Part shown: positions 1 to 10,659 of the stretch, one piece after another | How the letters are laid out: each line of letters opens with the position of its first letter | Position numbering within the stretch: position 1 is the stretch's first letter | Origin: Anaspis maculata | Taxonomy: Eukaryota > Arthropoda > Insecta > Coleoptera > Scraptiidae | Direction: 5' to 3' | Length of the DNA: 64,000 nucleotides | NCBI GenBank assembly: GCA_949128115.1 | Contig: OX421963.1 | Span: 37,555,979-37,619,978 of the forward strand | The notes under the pieces: generated by a model | What the model was told of the DNA's origin: nothing | Database searches by the model: none | The model's input: the letters and a program-made list of their open reading frames with translations, nothing else | Position numbers and translations under genes: made by a program

Positions 1-470
1 AATAACTCAAAATCCTGCAGTGCGATTCATTGCGATTTTGTTTATGTTATAGAGAATTCAATTCTACACATATAATCAAATTTTCAAAGATGAGTTGTTA
101 TCTCTTCGAAAGTTTGAGCTATTTTCATTGAAAGGTGCATGCTCTAGTGTTCTGGTCAGTAGTAGACGACGCGCCGAGCCGGCTCAGGTTCAAATCGATT
201 TTTTGAACTCGAGAATCAAAATTATACATTAAGTGGATGATTTTCGTGAAGAATACACTTCAATCCAATGACCCCTGGAAATTTTTGGAAGATGAATACC
301 TCTAACAGTGAAAAAAAAAATTCTTCAAAATTATCAAAGAAAAAACAAGTTTTTTCAAGTTAACTTGTTCAAACTTGTTTTCATCCAAATTTACACATCG
401 GATTCGAGTCCAGGAGATTGAATTTAGTCGGAAAATATACCAAACTTGTCGTGATCGGTTCTACATGGCC
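1..470. repeat. Partial foldback element (loop and right arm), cut by window start
   Basis: This stretch aligns by eye with 26,947-27,420, the loop and right arm of the foldback element at 26,290-27,735. Shared landmarks include a loop with CTGCAGTGCGATTCAT, the phrase GTGTTCTGGTCAGTAGTA, and an arm with TTAACTTGTTCAAACTTG and GGATTCGAGT. The similarity stops abruptly near position 470, where the terminal inverted repeat of the next element begins. The matching left arm would lie before the window. No coding sequence is seen. Confidence 0.7.
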
Positions 471-471
471 A

Positions 472-2649
472 GGTGGGAAATCTTGAGGTTTAGGACGAAT
501 CAATGGTCTCAAATTCCTTTTCTGGCAACGTTTCAACGTGATTCACGTCTTCGTCGGGCCTGTATATTTAAAAATTAGGTAGGTACATTCAATAATATAT
601 AAACAGAACTTACCAAAAAAAGTTAAAAGTAATATAAAAGCAAATAAAATGTATAAAACATGAAACATTAATGTAAATGGATATAATAGTGGACGTGGTA
701 CAACCGAAATAGGGAATATAAGTTGCAAATGATGATGAAGGCAAACCACTTTGCAGAGTTACAACTGAGACCTAAATAAACAATTTGACCCGCAGTGCTT
801 TTCTTTTCGTCCCTTAGGATTTAAATAGCGCCCTTTTTTCAAAATGGCGGATATTATCTAGGGGCAGAAGGTATCGAATAGCCTAGTGATGTCCAGCTTA
901 GTAGAAATATATGGGGCTATGTCTCAATCGGTTTCTCGGACATCAAATACTATTTAAAAAAATGGTGGAACATTGTCATACACTGCAGGCAAATTTGGTG
1001 GAGGCGCCAAAAGGAATTTAGTACTGTCATAAGAAAATTGCTGTAACATTTTCATTTTTCAACCGATTTTAATACAAGACATCTCATTTTGTAGAAAAAT
1101 GAATTCTTCTTGTTACCTTGTACCTTCCATTTGAGAAGACATTGAGGAATGTTAAAGAAAAAATTAAAAAATAATTTGAAAGAAAAAAGATTTTTTTATT
1201 TTTTTATTTTCATGAAAATTGCCTTATTTGTAGATTTTGATGTGCCCTTTCTAAATTTGCACTTTTCCGATTGCTATCTTTGCAGCACGCGCCGTCATAT
1301 TGAATAAATGATGTCTGAAAAGAAGTTTTTGACAATATTTGAATTTTGGCCTTTGTGACATTAAAATGTTTATATACATATGAAAGCACATTCAATCCTC
1401 CTCAGTTTGACACCTAAACCAGCTCTATGCGACCCGCGGTTCTTGAGCTAGACCTTCTGGAAGTATCAATTTTCGGTTCCAGAAGAATAAAAATCACCTC
1501 TTGGGGCTGTGCCAGGGCCACCAATGTTCATGATTTGTGATAAATGACGACTCGTTATTGATGGGTAACAAAATTAAGACATGGTGGTGATCCAGTGGTG
1601 AAATCCGGTAGGCGGGGTCACTATTTAACACCGGAAATTTATACTTCCGGAAGCTCTAGCTCAAGAACCCCGAGTCGCACAGAGATGATTCAGGTGTCAA
1701 ATCGTGGAGAATTGAATGTACTTTCATACGTATGTGAACATTTTATTCTTGCATGGACTAAAATTTAGATATTGTCAAAAACTTCTTTTCAGATATCATT
1801 TTTTCAAGATGGCGGTGCGCACTGAGAAGATATAAATCGGAAAAGTGCAAATTTAGAAAGGGCACATCGAAATCTACAAATGAGGCAATTTTTATAGAAA
1901 TAAAAAAATAAAAAAAATCTTTTTTTTTTTCAAACTATTTTTCAATTTTTTTTTTACATTCCTCAATGTCTTTTTTCATGAAAGGTATAAGATAACAAGA
2001 AGAATTTACTTTCCTACAAAATTGAATGTCTTGTGTTAAAATCGGTTGAAAAATGAAAATGTTACAGCGATTTTCTTATGACCGTACTAAATTCATTTTG
2101 GCGCCACCACCAAATTTGCCTGTGACAGTTGTCAATGTTCCACCATTTTTTTAAATAGTGTTTGATGTCCCAGAAACCGATCGAGACATAGCTCCATATA
2201 TTTTAACAAAGCTGGACATCACCAGGCTAGTCGATACCTTTTGCCCCTGGATAAAATCCGCCATTTTGAAAAAGGGGCGCCATTCAAATCCTAAGGGACG
2301 AAAAAAAAAAGCACTGCGGGTCAAATCGTTTATCTAAGTCCTAGTTACGAACCTGCAAAGTGGTTTGGCTTTATCATCATTTGCAACTTGTTTTTTCCTA
2401 CCACGTCCACTATAATGTCAGTCGATATTTTATTAATATCCATTTACATTAGTTTTTCCTGTTTCATACATTTTATATGCTTTTATATTACTCTTAACTT
2501 TTTTTGGTAAGTTCTGTTTATATATTATTGAATGTACCTACCTAATTTTTAAATATACAGGCCCGACGAAGACGTGAATCACGTTGAAACGTTGCCAGAA
2601 AAGGAATTTGAGACCATTGATTCGTCCTAAACCTCAAGATTTCCCACCT
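472..2649. mobile_element. Large foldback element, arms about 1 kb
   Basis: Two diverged inverted arms, roughly 472-1480 and 1625-2649, flank a loop of about 150 bp. The outermost match is AGGTGGGAAATCTTGAGG at the left against CCTCAAGATTTCCCACCT at the right. The match continues through the phrase for the CGTGATTCACG region, the AATATATAAACAGAACTTACC region and the block at 1375-1470. Arms differ by scattered substitutions and small indels, so this is not a recent event. No transposase frame is present, so it is non-autonomous. No clear target duplication was found. The superfamily is unknown. Confidence 0.85.
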
Positions 2650-2704
2650 ACAAATCCAAACAAGGACAGAAATAAAACGAAAAATTAGATACTATGTGGA
2701 CGTA

Positions 2705-2838
2705 CAGTGGTGGACTTGAAAAATTGGACCACGTCTACAAAATCAAGAAGCTGATTTTCCATTCACATTGCACTCTTGGACAATGCAAATTCGACTGGTC
2801 GGTTCAGAAGGATGGTCCGATTTTCAAGTCCACCATTG
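2705..2838. mobile_element. Mariner-type MITE, 134 bp, TA target duplication
   Basis: The termini are CAGTGGTGGACTTGAAAA at the left and the near-perfect reverse complement TTTTCAAGTCCACCATTG at the right. The element is flanked by TA on both sides (2703-2704 and 2839-2840), the duplication expected of Tc1/mariner elements. It is far too short to encode a transposase. Confidence 0.75.
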
Positions 2839-2840
2839 TA

Positions 2841-3142
2841 GGCAAGTACAAACTTACGAGTATATCTATACTCACGCGAAGAACATGAGTAGACCTAAAA
2901 AGAAAAACAACCGTAACAGGCTCTAATAGCCGTTTAATGTTTAATGTGTACTTGACCATTACATCATTTGGTTAGCAGTGTCTAACACGTTGGAACTCTG
3001 ACAGTCTGCACGTCTGGCAGAGGTTCCGATATGCAGAGAAGAAATGAGTAATTATTATTGCACCATTTTCAGAGCGCTCTATTGTAGTTCTACAATGAAT
3101 AATGAATAGGCCTATATTTGGTATAAAAATTATAACCTCATC
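2841..3142. other. No feature seen
   Basis: AT-rich sequence between the TA-flanked MITE and the BEL/Pao target duplication. No open frame with family resemblance, repeat or RNA gene was recognised. Confidence 0.6.
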
Positions 3143-3147
3143 ATTAG

Positions 3148-4120
3148 TGTCTCGGCCCCGTTCATTGAACACTGCATTCGTGTGCACTGAGGGTATGCAA
3201 CCCAAAATATCCCTGTGTCGTCCAAGTCCTCACCCCTCACCCCCTGTTCGGTGTGCCTGGCACTTGGCTGTCAGGCGCAAGCGTAAACGAGCTCCAGCAC
3301 TTTCTTCGGCCGTCTTCGGCATTCTTCGGCTTTCTTTCCGCTCGTGCCTTTGCCGCTTCGTTCGAAGCGGTGTCGATCTCCGTACGTCGAGCGGGAAGCC
3401 ACGCCGTCTTTTTTTGGTCATCGTTCTCGCGGCCATCTTGTCGTGCCATCGGCGTACATTCGTACTCGACCAGAAGCCCATCCAAGGCCCATCGCGTCCG
3501 ATAGTGACTCCTGGAGGAGCTCTGCAGCATCTCCAAGTCCAGAAAGCGGCAGTTTTCACCGCTTTCACCGGGGAGCGGCTTGGATCAGCCAGCCGCACAC
3601 AAAGCTCCAGTTTCGGACGGGATCGAGTCGTTCGTCCGCCATTTTGGTGACGAACACGGGCACTCGTGCATTTCACCAGGAAATCCACCACCAGAACGGC
3701 CATCCACCACGACGCCGCCTTCGGACTCCGCCAGGACGACGCCGCCACCGAATAAGATCCCGTAAGTTCCATATTTTCCATTGTTTTTACCATTTACCGT
3801 TTATTCCCGTTTGCCGGGGTGTATACCTTCAGTGCAGTTCGTCTCGTTTTCAGGACGCCAATCGGCGCCAGCGAATCTGCCCCCGATCAGAACCACTCGG
3901 ATTTTTCATTTCATTTAATTCACATTGTTTTTTTTTTTATTGTTTTGTAATTCTGTCTGTTTGTGTTTTTTTTTCTTTGTTTTGCATTAAAGTTTTTGAT
4001 TGTTGTTGTGAATTTTATTTCTGACTGTCGCTTGCTGCTTTCCTAATCCAAGAGTTATTGTTTTAATGCAGCCTTCATCGGAAGGCTGCCGTCTTTATGT
4101 GTACCGCGCTAACATATAAA
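3148..4120 (+). repeat. 5' LTR of BEL/Pao element
   Basis: The LTR begins TGTCTCGG and ends at ACATATAAA, judged from the shared end with the 3' copy and the ATTAG duplication; it therefore does not end in the common CA. It is GC-rich in the first 700 bp and T-rich near its end. An ATTAAA at 3986-3991 could be the polyadenylation signal. A GT-AG pair at 3762-3853 could be an intron. Overlapping open frames in the LTR are treated as chance. Confidence 0.93.
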
Positions 4121-4121
4121 T

Positions 4122-4139
4122 TGGTCCTTCGTAGCCGGA
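4122..4139 (+). other. Putative primer binding site
   Basis: TGGTCCTTCGTAGCCGG starts one base after the LTR. A PBS begins with TGG because it pairs with the CCA end of a tRNA. The sequence resembles the complement of an insect tRNA-Tyr 3' end but with one extra base, so the tRNA assignment is only a guess. Confidence 0.55.
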
Positions 4140-4363
4140 TACAGGCTAAGCATGGTACAGTCAGGAATTTAATTCACCTCACTATTGAAACTTTAAAGTC
4201 ACGGGTCAAACCCACGTGACACTTGTGCGTTGGTCCAGCGTGTTGATCAATTCGTTTTTCGCCCGTCTCATTCGCACTTTTTCACCTGGGTTGGGTTCGC
4301 CATTCAGGTACGCCAACCTAAGGGTCAGTTGCTTTGTTTTCATTTTTCTTTGTGTCGTACACA

Positions 4364-7300
4364 ATGGACGCAACTTTATCGTCCATCGCGATAGCTATTG
4401 CGCGCCTTGAGCCCCTTCTGGAACAAGGCGTCACAGCTACCACCGAGCCAAGCCTCCAACCGGCATTTTTAGCCACGTTTGACATTGCGGCGGAAATTTA
4501 CAACGGTTTCAAGAGCACGGTCAACACTGCCCCTCTCCCCAGTGCCTCCGAGGAGCAGAAGGCTACATTTCTTGAACGTACACTCCGGGCAGACAGCTTG
4601 TATGGCAAACTTGCTGCGGTAAAAGCCTCGTTTGCGAATTCAGAGCCGACTTCCTCGCTCTCTCGCCAAGCCTCGCAAACTTGGTTCGAGACAGGCCGGA
4701 GCAATGTCCGATCGCCAAAAATCGCGTTGCCGTTGTTCGACGGAAAGTTAAAATCATGGCCACCATACTATGATCTATTCACGGCGTTAATACACAGAAA
4801 CCAGTCTCTCTCAGATATTGAACGGTTTCAGTATCTGATCTCGTCTTTATCTGGTGAACCTCTCTCAATGGTTAAACACCTGCCATTGACGGGAGATAAT
4901 TACATAATTGCGTTCGACTCGTTGGTTGAGAGATACCAGAACGACCGCGTGCTAGTCACTTTTTACTGGCAGTCGATGATGAACGCCTCCTCCGTCACAT
5001 CTGACTCCGCGCAAGCGCTTCGCCATCTTGTGAACACGTTCAACGAAAATTTAGTGGCGCTCGAGCAGTATCCGCATATCGACCTGTGGGATTTCACCCT
5101 GTCGAGCATGCTGCTCCAGAAACTCGATGAGTCGACGCGAAAACGTTTCGAGGTGCAGTCAGCTGGCACCCCCTTCCCCAAATACGAAGACGTCAAGTCT
5201 TTCGTGCTCGACCAATGCAAGGCTTTCGAGGCAACTGCCTTAAATTCTAAAACGCAATCGAACTCCCGCTCCACACGGGCAAACACCGTTACCGTGAAGC
5301 CCGAGGTCAGCCACAAGTCGTGGGCCTCACATACGTTGGTGTCTCAGACTTCATCTGCCCCAGCGACGTCGCATGAGTCAGCATGTTCTCATTGTGGGGC
5401 GAGAAGTCATAGAGTCACCGCGTGCAAGACTTTTCTGTCAATGTCCCCAAATGACAGATATTTGGCGGTCAAACAGAAAAGGCTCTGTCTCAACTGCTTG
5501 AGCACCAATCACGGCGCTCCAAAATGTCCATCGTCGTATTCGTGTCGGCAGTGCCACGCAAGGCATCACACCTTGCTGCACTTCCCCAAGCCACATAGAA
5601 CTGCAGGTCATGAGTCACCCAGTTCTTTATCGAATCCAGTTGAATTACCGCAAATCGTTTCCCCTGGTCTTCCAGAAAATGTCGCGAATTCGGTGACGAA
5701 TCTCGCCTCAAGCCTCAAGGCAGCTCATGTTTTGTTGGCCACGGCAATCGTTCACGTTCGTGACCGGTGGGGAGGCTACCAAAGCCTCCGTGCGCTCATA
5801 GACCCTGCCAGTCAGGCATCGTTTATTTTGGACTCCTGCGTGCGCAAATTGGGTCTATCCCCATCAAATCACAATGTGCCCGTTTTTGGCTTGGGTCTCA
5901 CCCCCGCCAATTCGACGTGTGGCACAGTCACTTGCCAGGTCAAGGCTGATGATGAGTCTCTCCCAATCCCTGAATTGGAGTTAATTGTCCTGCGCAGGAT
6001 TTGTGGTAACCTGCCAGACACCGCTTTGAACCCGGATCAATTCCACTTGAACTTATCGAATCTGGCGGATCCCACATGGTTCAAGCCAGGCCCCATTCAA
6101 GTGTTGTTGGGCGCCGACGTTTATCCGTCAGTCGTGAAAGAGGGAATCGTCTCGTCAGGTCCGTCACAGCCTGTTGCCATAAACACCATTTTTGGCTGGG
6201 CTCTTCTCGGTCCCTTTCAAACCCCGTCAAAACCTCTGCATTCCTTTTTGGTTTGCACTCCAACTGGAATCGACGAGTCTCTGCACAAATTTTGGGAAGT
6301 AGAGGAAATCTCGTCACCATCGTCCAAAACACGTTTGTCCCCAGATGATGAACGTGCAGAAATTTGTTTCCGGGACTCTGTCTACCGTTGTCCGTCAGGT
6401 CGTTTTGGGGTTTCGCTTCCCTTCAAAAGGGAGTCCCCCACCTTTGAACATTGCAGGTCTATGGCTGACCGCCGTTGGTTAGCTATCGAACGTCGCCTGG
6501 TCCGTCAGGACACACTCCGTGATCTGTACATAGCATTCATGCGCGACTACCTCGACCTAGGTCACATGACCTTGCTGGACGCAGAACCTCCAGATTCTGA
6601 GGCGTATTACATCCCTCATCATCCGATCGTCAAGATCGAAGACGACAAGCCGAAAATTCGCGTCGTTTTTGATGCTTCGGCGCAAGCGCCGAATCATTTA
6701 TCTCTCAACGAGACGCTTCTCGTCGGTCCTAAGTTACAACAGGACATAGCAGCTTTGCTACTGCAGTTTCGGTGTGAGCCGATCGTTTTTACTTGTGACA
6801 TCCGTCAGATGTATCGGCAGATACTTATCTCGCCCGAACATCGCAAGTATCAACTCATTCGCTTTCGTTTCTCCCCTGATCGACCCATTGAAACGTACCA
6901 ATTGAACACCATTACATATGGTGTTTCTTCGGCACCGTTTCTAGCGGTTCGCGCGTTGGTTCACGTGGCAGAACAAAGCGCCTCGCAGTTTCCATTGGCT
7001 TCGCAGGCAATTCGCCGTAATTTGTATGTAGACGATCTACTTTGCGGTGCGAACTCCGTGGAATCAGCACGGGAATTACAAACGCAGCTAATCAACCTGC
7101 TCCAATCGGGTTGCTTTGAATTGCGCAAGTGGGCAAGCAATCACCCTGATGTGCTGCAAGACATACCACTTGATCACGTTCGAACTCAGCCGTCCACTTT
7201 CAGTGACGTTGCTGACAATACTGTAAAAATTCTTGGCCTCCAGTGGCAAGCGGCAACAGACACCTTTTCATTCACGGTTCATCCAAATGAACTACCGTGC

Positions 7301-9562
7301 ACAAAACGGTCCATCTTGTCGGAGGTGGCTCGGATTTACGATCCGCTCGGCTTTCTGTGCCCTGTTGCATTTTTCGCCAAACATTTAATCCAACGGTTAT
7401 GGAAACTTGGCCTTGATTGGGACGACACCCCTCCAGACATCGTATGTCAGCAGTGGTTGCGTTTTCAATCCGAGCTATCGCAACTTTCGCGGTTGCAAAT
7501 TCCACGGCATACTTTTCCGTCGCCTGCAAACAGGTGCCAGTTGCACGCCTTTTGCGACGCATCTGAATCTGGGTACGCGAGCGTGTTGTACGTTCGTTAC
7601 CTTCGAAATGGTGTTCCCACCATTCGTCTCCTAACCGCCAAATCAAAGGTGGCTCCAGTCAAATTGCTGACCGTACCCCGTCTCGAATTGTGTGCAGCGG
7701 TCCTACTTTCCAATCTCGTCGCCTTCACCGTTGCAGCGCTCGCAGGAACCGTACAGTTCGATGCCATATTTGCGTGGACCGATTCTACGGTTGTTCTCAG
7801 CTGGCTGCGTTCCTCTTCGCACCGCTGGAAAACATTTGTTGCTCACCGTGTTGAGCATATTCAACAGCGTGTCCCGCCTCAGTGTTGGAGACATGTCTCA
7901 ACATCGGACAATCCCGCCGACCCAGCTTCGCGCGGATTGTTTCCCGAAGACATGCTTTCGTGCTCCCTCTGGTGGTCTGGCCCACCTTTTCTGTCATCAG
8001 CGGATGACACATGGCCGGATGACAAATTCTCCGTGTCCTCCCCAGACATTGCGTCTGAAGAGCGAAAGCTCGCTTTGGTCGTGCGTGTGCCGCAGCCGCC
8101 GCCGATTGACATCGACGACCTCTTTTTGCGCATATCCTCCTTACGGAAGATTCAGGGCGCTGTCGCCTATTTCTATCGGTTCTGCAAATGCAAGTCCGAT
8201 GAGAAGTTCACAGGACCTCTCTCGGATACAGAACTCCATTTTGCCTTGTTGTACATTGTCAAACATGTACAGCAGAAGGTATTTGCCGTCGAAATCGCGT
8301 CGTTACGCAACGGCAAACCCTGTTCAAGACCCTTTCGAAAACTTTCACCCTTTCTCGATCGTGACGATGTTCTCCGCGTCGGCGGACGTTTGAAGCATTG
8401 TCATGAGTTGCCATTTGCAACCAGACACCCTGCTCTTCTTCCATCTCGTCACGTCTTGACAGGACTCGTCATTCGACAAGTTCATTCCCGACATTGCCAC
8501 CCGGGACTCAACAATACCTGCTATCTCCTGCAGCAAAATTTTTGGATATTGTCCACGCGACGCGCGGTACGGCACTACCTTGCATCGTGTTACCGGTGCT
8601 TCCGGACTAAGCCGCAAACTTTTTCTCCCACCATGGGCGACCTCCCCTCGGCGCGAATTTCTCAGCTAAAACCTTTTAGCTGCGTCGGGCTCGACTATGG
8701 TGGCCCTTTTCCAATCCTCATGTCACGCGCTCGCGGTGTCAGAACTACGAAGGCGTACATCTGTCTTTTCGTGTGCTTCGCCACCAAGGCATTGCACGTC
8801 GAGGTTGCCTCCGATCTCTCAACAGATGCTTTCCTCGCTGCCTTGCGCAGATTCATTGCCCGGCGCGGTCGTTGCTCTACCATCTATAGCGACAATGGCA
8901 CAAACTTTGTCGGAGCTCATAGGCAATTGACGATGTCAATGCAACTCGCCGCGGAATCCGAAGCCATCACTTGGCGCTTCATTCCTCCCTCCAGTCCCCA
9001 CTTTGGCGGGCTGTGGGAAAGCGGCATAAAAGCTGTCAAAACTCATCTATCTCGCGTGATAGGTGATCAAATACTCACCTTTGAAGAGCTGACCACGTTG
9101 GTCACCCAAGTTGAAGCGTTGCTCAACTCACGGCCACTTTCGGAGCTGGGCTCGGATCCAAATGATCTGTGCCCATTGACGCCTGGTCATTTTTTGACGC
9201 TCGAGCCGTTAACGGCCCCACCTGACCCAGATTTGTCCCACCTCAAGATCAGCAGGTTGTCGCGATGGCAGTTGGTCCAATCCATGCAACAGCGTTTCTG
9301 GGCGCGTTGGCGCGACGAATATCTACACACGCTGTACCAACGCGGCAAGTGGCACAAGTCACGTCACCTTGAATCCGCAGATGTGGGGTCTTTAGTCCTC
9401 ATCAAGGACGAAAACGCTCCCCCTCTGAAGTGGAGGTTAGGCAGAATTTCAAAACTCTTCCCCGGCAAAGATGGCATTTGTCGTGTCGCAGATGTCCGTA
9501 CTCAACGCGACGTTCTGCGACGCCCAATGGTCAAACTTTGTCCCCTCCCTTCAGGACAGTGA
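4364..9562 (+). CDS. BEL/Pao gag-pol polyprotein
   Basis: One uninterrupted frame of 1,732 residues from the ATG at 4364. An in-frame start 30 bases upstream is possible, but MDATLSS suits a gag start better. Domains in order: Pao-type gag region about residues 120-290; Cys/His zinc knuckles about 340-412; retropepsin-like protease with DPASQ at 480-484; reverse transcriptase about 765-930 with YVDD at 888-891; RNase H from about 1060 with D1065; integrase with an HHCC zinc region about 1375-1430 and catalytic D1444 (LDYGG), D1510 (YSDNGTNF), E1552 (GLWESG). The protein makes the particle, copies the RNA and inserts the DNA. No stop or frameshift separates gag from pol, and no env frame follows. 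Functional status is inferred, not shown. Confidence 0.95.
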   Translation: MDATLSSIAIAIARLEPLLEQGVTATTEPSLQPAFLATFDIAAEIYNGFKSTVNTAPLPSASEEQKATFLERTLRADSLYGKLAAVKASFANSEPTSSLSRQASQTWFETGRSNVRSPKIALPLFDGKLKSWPPYYDLFTALIHRNQSLSDIERFQYLISSLSGEPLSMVKHLPLTGDNYIIAFDSLVERYQNDRVLVTFYWQSMMNASSVTSDSAQALRHLVNTFNENLVALEQYPHIDLWDFTLSSMLLQKLDESTRKRFEVQSAGTPFPKYEDVKSFVLDQCKAFEATALNSKTQSNSRSTRANTVTVKPEVSHKSWASHTLVSQTSSAPATSHESACSHCGARSHRVTACKTFLSMSPNDRYLAVKQKRLCLNCLSTNHGAPKCPSSYSCRQCHARHHTLLHFPKPHRTAGHESPSSLSNPVELPQIVSPGLPENVANSVTNLASSLKAAHVLLATAIVHVRDRWGGYQSLRALIDPASQASFILDSCVRKLGLSPSNHNVPVFGLGLTPANSTCGTVTCQVKADDESLPIPELELIVLRRICGNLPDTALNPDQFHLNLSNLADPTWFKPGPIQVLLGADVYPSVVKEGIVSSGPSQPVAINTIFGWALLGPFQTPSKPLHSFLVCTPTGIDESLHKFWEVEEISSPSSKTRLSPDDERAEICFRDSVYRCPSGRFGVSLPFKRESPTFEHCRSMADRRWLAIERRLVRQDTLRDLYIAFMRDYLDLGHMTLLDAEPPDSEAYYIPHHPIVKIEDDKPKIRVVFDASAQAPNHLSLNETLLVGPKLQQDIAALLLQFRCEPIVFTCDIRQMYRQILISPEHRKYQLIRFRFSPDRPIETYQLNTITYGVSSAPFLAVRALVHVAEQSASQFPLASQAIRRNLYVDDLLCGANSVESARELQTQLINLLQSGCFELRKWASNHPDVLQDIPLDHVRTQPSTFSDVADNTVKILGLQWQAATDTFSFTVHPNELPCTKRSILSEVARIYDPLGFLCPVAFFAKHLIQRLWKLGLDWDDTPPDIVCQQWLRFQSELSQLSRLQIPRHTFPSPANRCQLHAFCDASESGYASVLYVRYLRNGVPTIRLLTAKSKVAPVKLLTVPRLELCAAVLLSNLVAFTVAALAGTVQFDAIFAWTDSTVVLSWLRSSSHRWKTFVAHRVEHIQQRVPPQCWRHVSTSDNPADPASRGLFPEDMLSCSLWWSGPPFLSSADDTWPDDKFSVSSPDIASEERKLALVVRVPQPPPIDIDDLFLRISSLRKIQGAVAYFYRFCKCKSDEKFTGPLSDTELHFALLYIVKHVQQKVFAVEIASLRNGKPCSRPFRKLSPFLDRDDVLRVGGRLKHCHELPFATRHPALLPSRHVLTGLVIRQVHSRHCHPGLNNTCYLLQQNFWILSTRRAVRHYLASCYRCFRTKPQTFSPTMGDLPSARISQLKPFSCVGLDYGGPFPILMSRARGVRTTKAYICLFVCFATKALHVEVASDLSTDAFLAALRRFIARRGRCSTIYSDNGTNFVGAHRQLTMSMQLAAESEAITWRFIPPSSPHFGGLWESGIKAVKTHLSRVIGDQILTFEELTTLVTQVEALLNSRPLSELGSDPNDLCPLTPGHFLTLEPLTAPPDPDLSHLKISRLSRWQLVQSMQQRFWARWRDEYLHTLYQRGKWHKSRHLESADVGSLVLIKDENAPPLKWRLGRISKLFPGKDGICRVADVRTQRDVLRRPMVKLCPLPSGQ

Positions 9563-9663
9563 GCATTCTGTGTTTTCACTTCCGTCATTGTTTTCACTAT
9601 GCTCTTTCTTTTTGTATCATGTTTGATTTCATTAATTTTTGAACTTTGAAAATACCCCGAGTG

Positions 9664-9681
9664 GTATTTTGGTGGGGAGTA
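9664..9681 (+). other. Polypurine tract region
   Basis: A purine-rich stretch, GGTGGGGAGTA, lies directly before the second LTR and is the expected site for plus-strand priming. The exact primer boundary cannot be seen. Confidence 0.6.
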
Positions 9682-10654
9682 TGTCTCGGCCCCGTTCATT
9701 GAACACTGCATTCGTGTGCACTGAGGGTATGCAACCCAAAATATCCCTGTGTCGTCCAAGTCCTCACCCCTCACCCCCTGTTCGGTGTGCCTGGCACTTG
9801 GCTGTCAGGCGCAAGCGTAAACGAGCTCCAGCACTTTCTTCGGCCGTCTTCGGCATTCTTCGGCTTTCTTTCCGCTCGTGCCTTTGCCGCTTCGTTCGAA
9901 GCGGTGTCGATCTCCGTACGTCGAGCGGGAAGCCACGCCGTCTTTTTTTGGTCATCGTTCTCGCGGCCATCTTGTCGTGCCATCGGCGTACATTCGTACT
10001 CGACCAGAAGCCCATCCAAGGCCCATCGCGTCCGATAGTGACTCCTGGAGGAGCTCTGCAGCATCTCCAAGTCCAGAAAGCGGCAGTTTTCACCGCTTTC
10101 ACCGGGGAGCGGCTTGGATCAGCCAGCCGCACACAAAGCTCCAGTTTCGGACGGGATCGAGTCGTTCGTCCGCCATTTTGGTGACGAACACGGGCACTCG
10201 TGCATTTCACCAGGAAATCCACCACCAGAACGGCCATCCACCACGACGCCGCCTTCGGACTCCGCCAGGACGACGCCGCCACCGAATAAGATCCCGTAAG
10301 TTCCATATTTTCCATTGTTTTTACCATTTACCGTTTATTCCCGTTTGCCGGGGTGTATACCTTCAGTGCAGTTCGTCTCGTTTTCAGGACGCCAATCGGC
10401 GCCAGCGAATCTGCCCCCGATCAGAACCACTCGGATTTTTCATTTCATTTAATTCACATTGTTTTTTTTTTTATTGTTTTGTAATTCTGTCTGTTTGTGT
10501 TTTTTTTTCTTTGTTTTGCATTAAAGTTTTTGATTGTTGTTGTGAATTTTATTTCTGACTGTCGCTTGCTGCTTTCCTAATCCAAGAGTTATTGTTTTAA
10601 TGCAGCCTTCATCGGAAGGCTGCCGTCTTTATGTGTACCGCGCTAACATATAAA
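9682..10654 (+). repeat. 3' LTR of BEL/Pao element
   Basis: Same length as the 5' LTR with a constant offset of 6,534 bp; no mismatch was seen. It is followed by the ATTAG duplication at 10655-10659. Confidence 0.93.
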
Positions 10655-10659
10655 ATTAG

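Larger units (their letters stand above)
3148..10654 (+). mobile_element. Complete BEL/Pao LTR retrotransposon
   Basis: A 7,507-bp element built as LTR (973 bp), primer site, one gag-pol frame, polypurine stretch, LTR (973 bp). The LTR start TGTCTCGGCCCC is preceded by ATTAG (3143-3147), and the second LTR is followed by ATTAG (10655-10659), giving a 5-bp target duplication. Comparing the two LTRs line by line showed no difference, including the length of two poly-T runs, which indicates a very recent insertion. All catalytic motifs of the pol frame are intact, so the copy looks autonomous. The family is BEL/Pao rather than Gypsy or Copia because of the gag type, the domain order protease-RT-RNase H-integrase, and the wording of the RT and integrase blocks. 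Confidence 0.95.

Noticed and set aside
160..210. GGCTCAGGTTCAAATCG as a tRNA T-arm
   Set aside because: No matching anticodon or acceptor stem; the phrase belongs to the foldback arm and recurs inverted at about 26,875.
3102..4024. Overlapping open frames of 60-226 codons on both strands of the LTRs
   Set aside because: They occur identically in both LTRs, overlap on both strands, have no known domain, and follow from GC-rich composition.
4498..9562. Many antisense and out-of-frame ORFs inside the gag-pol region
   Set aside because: They are shadows of the long gag-pol frame, which carries all recognisable motifs.
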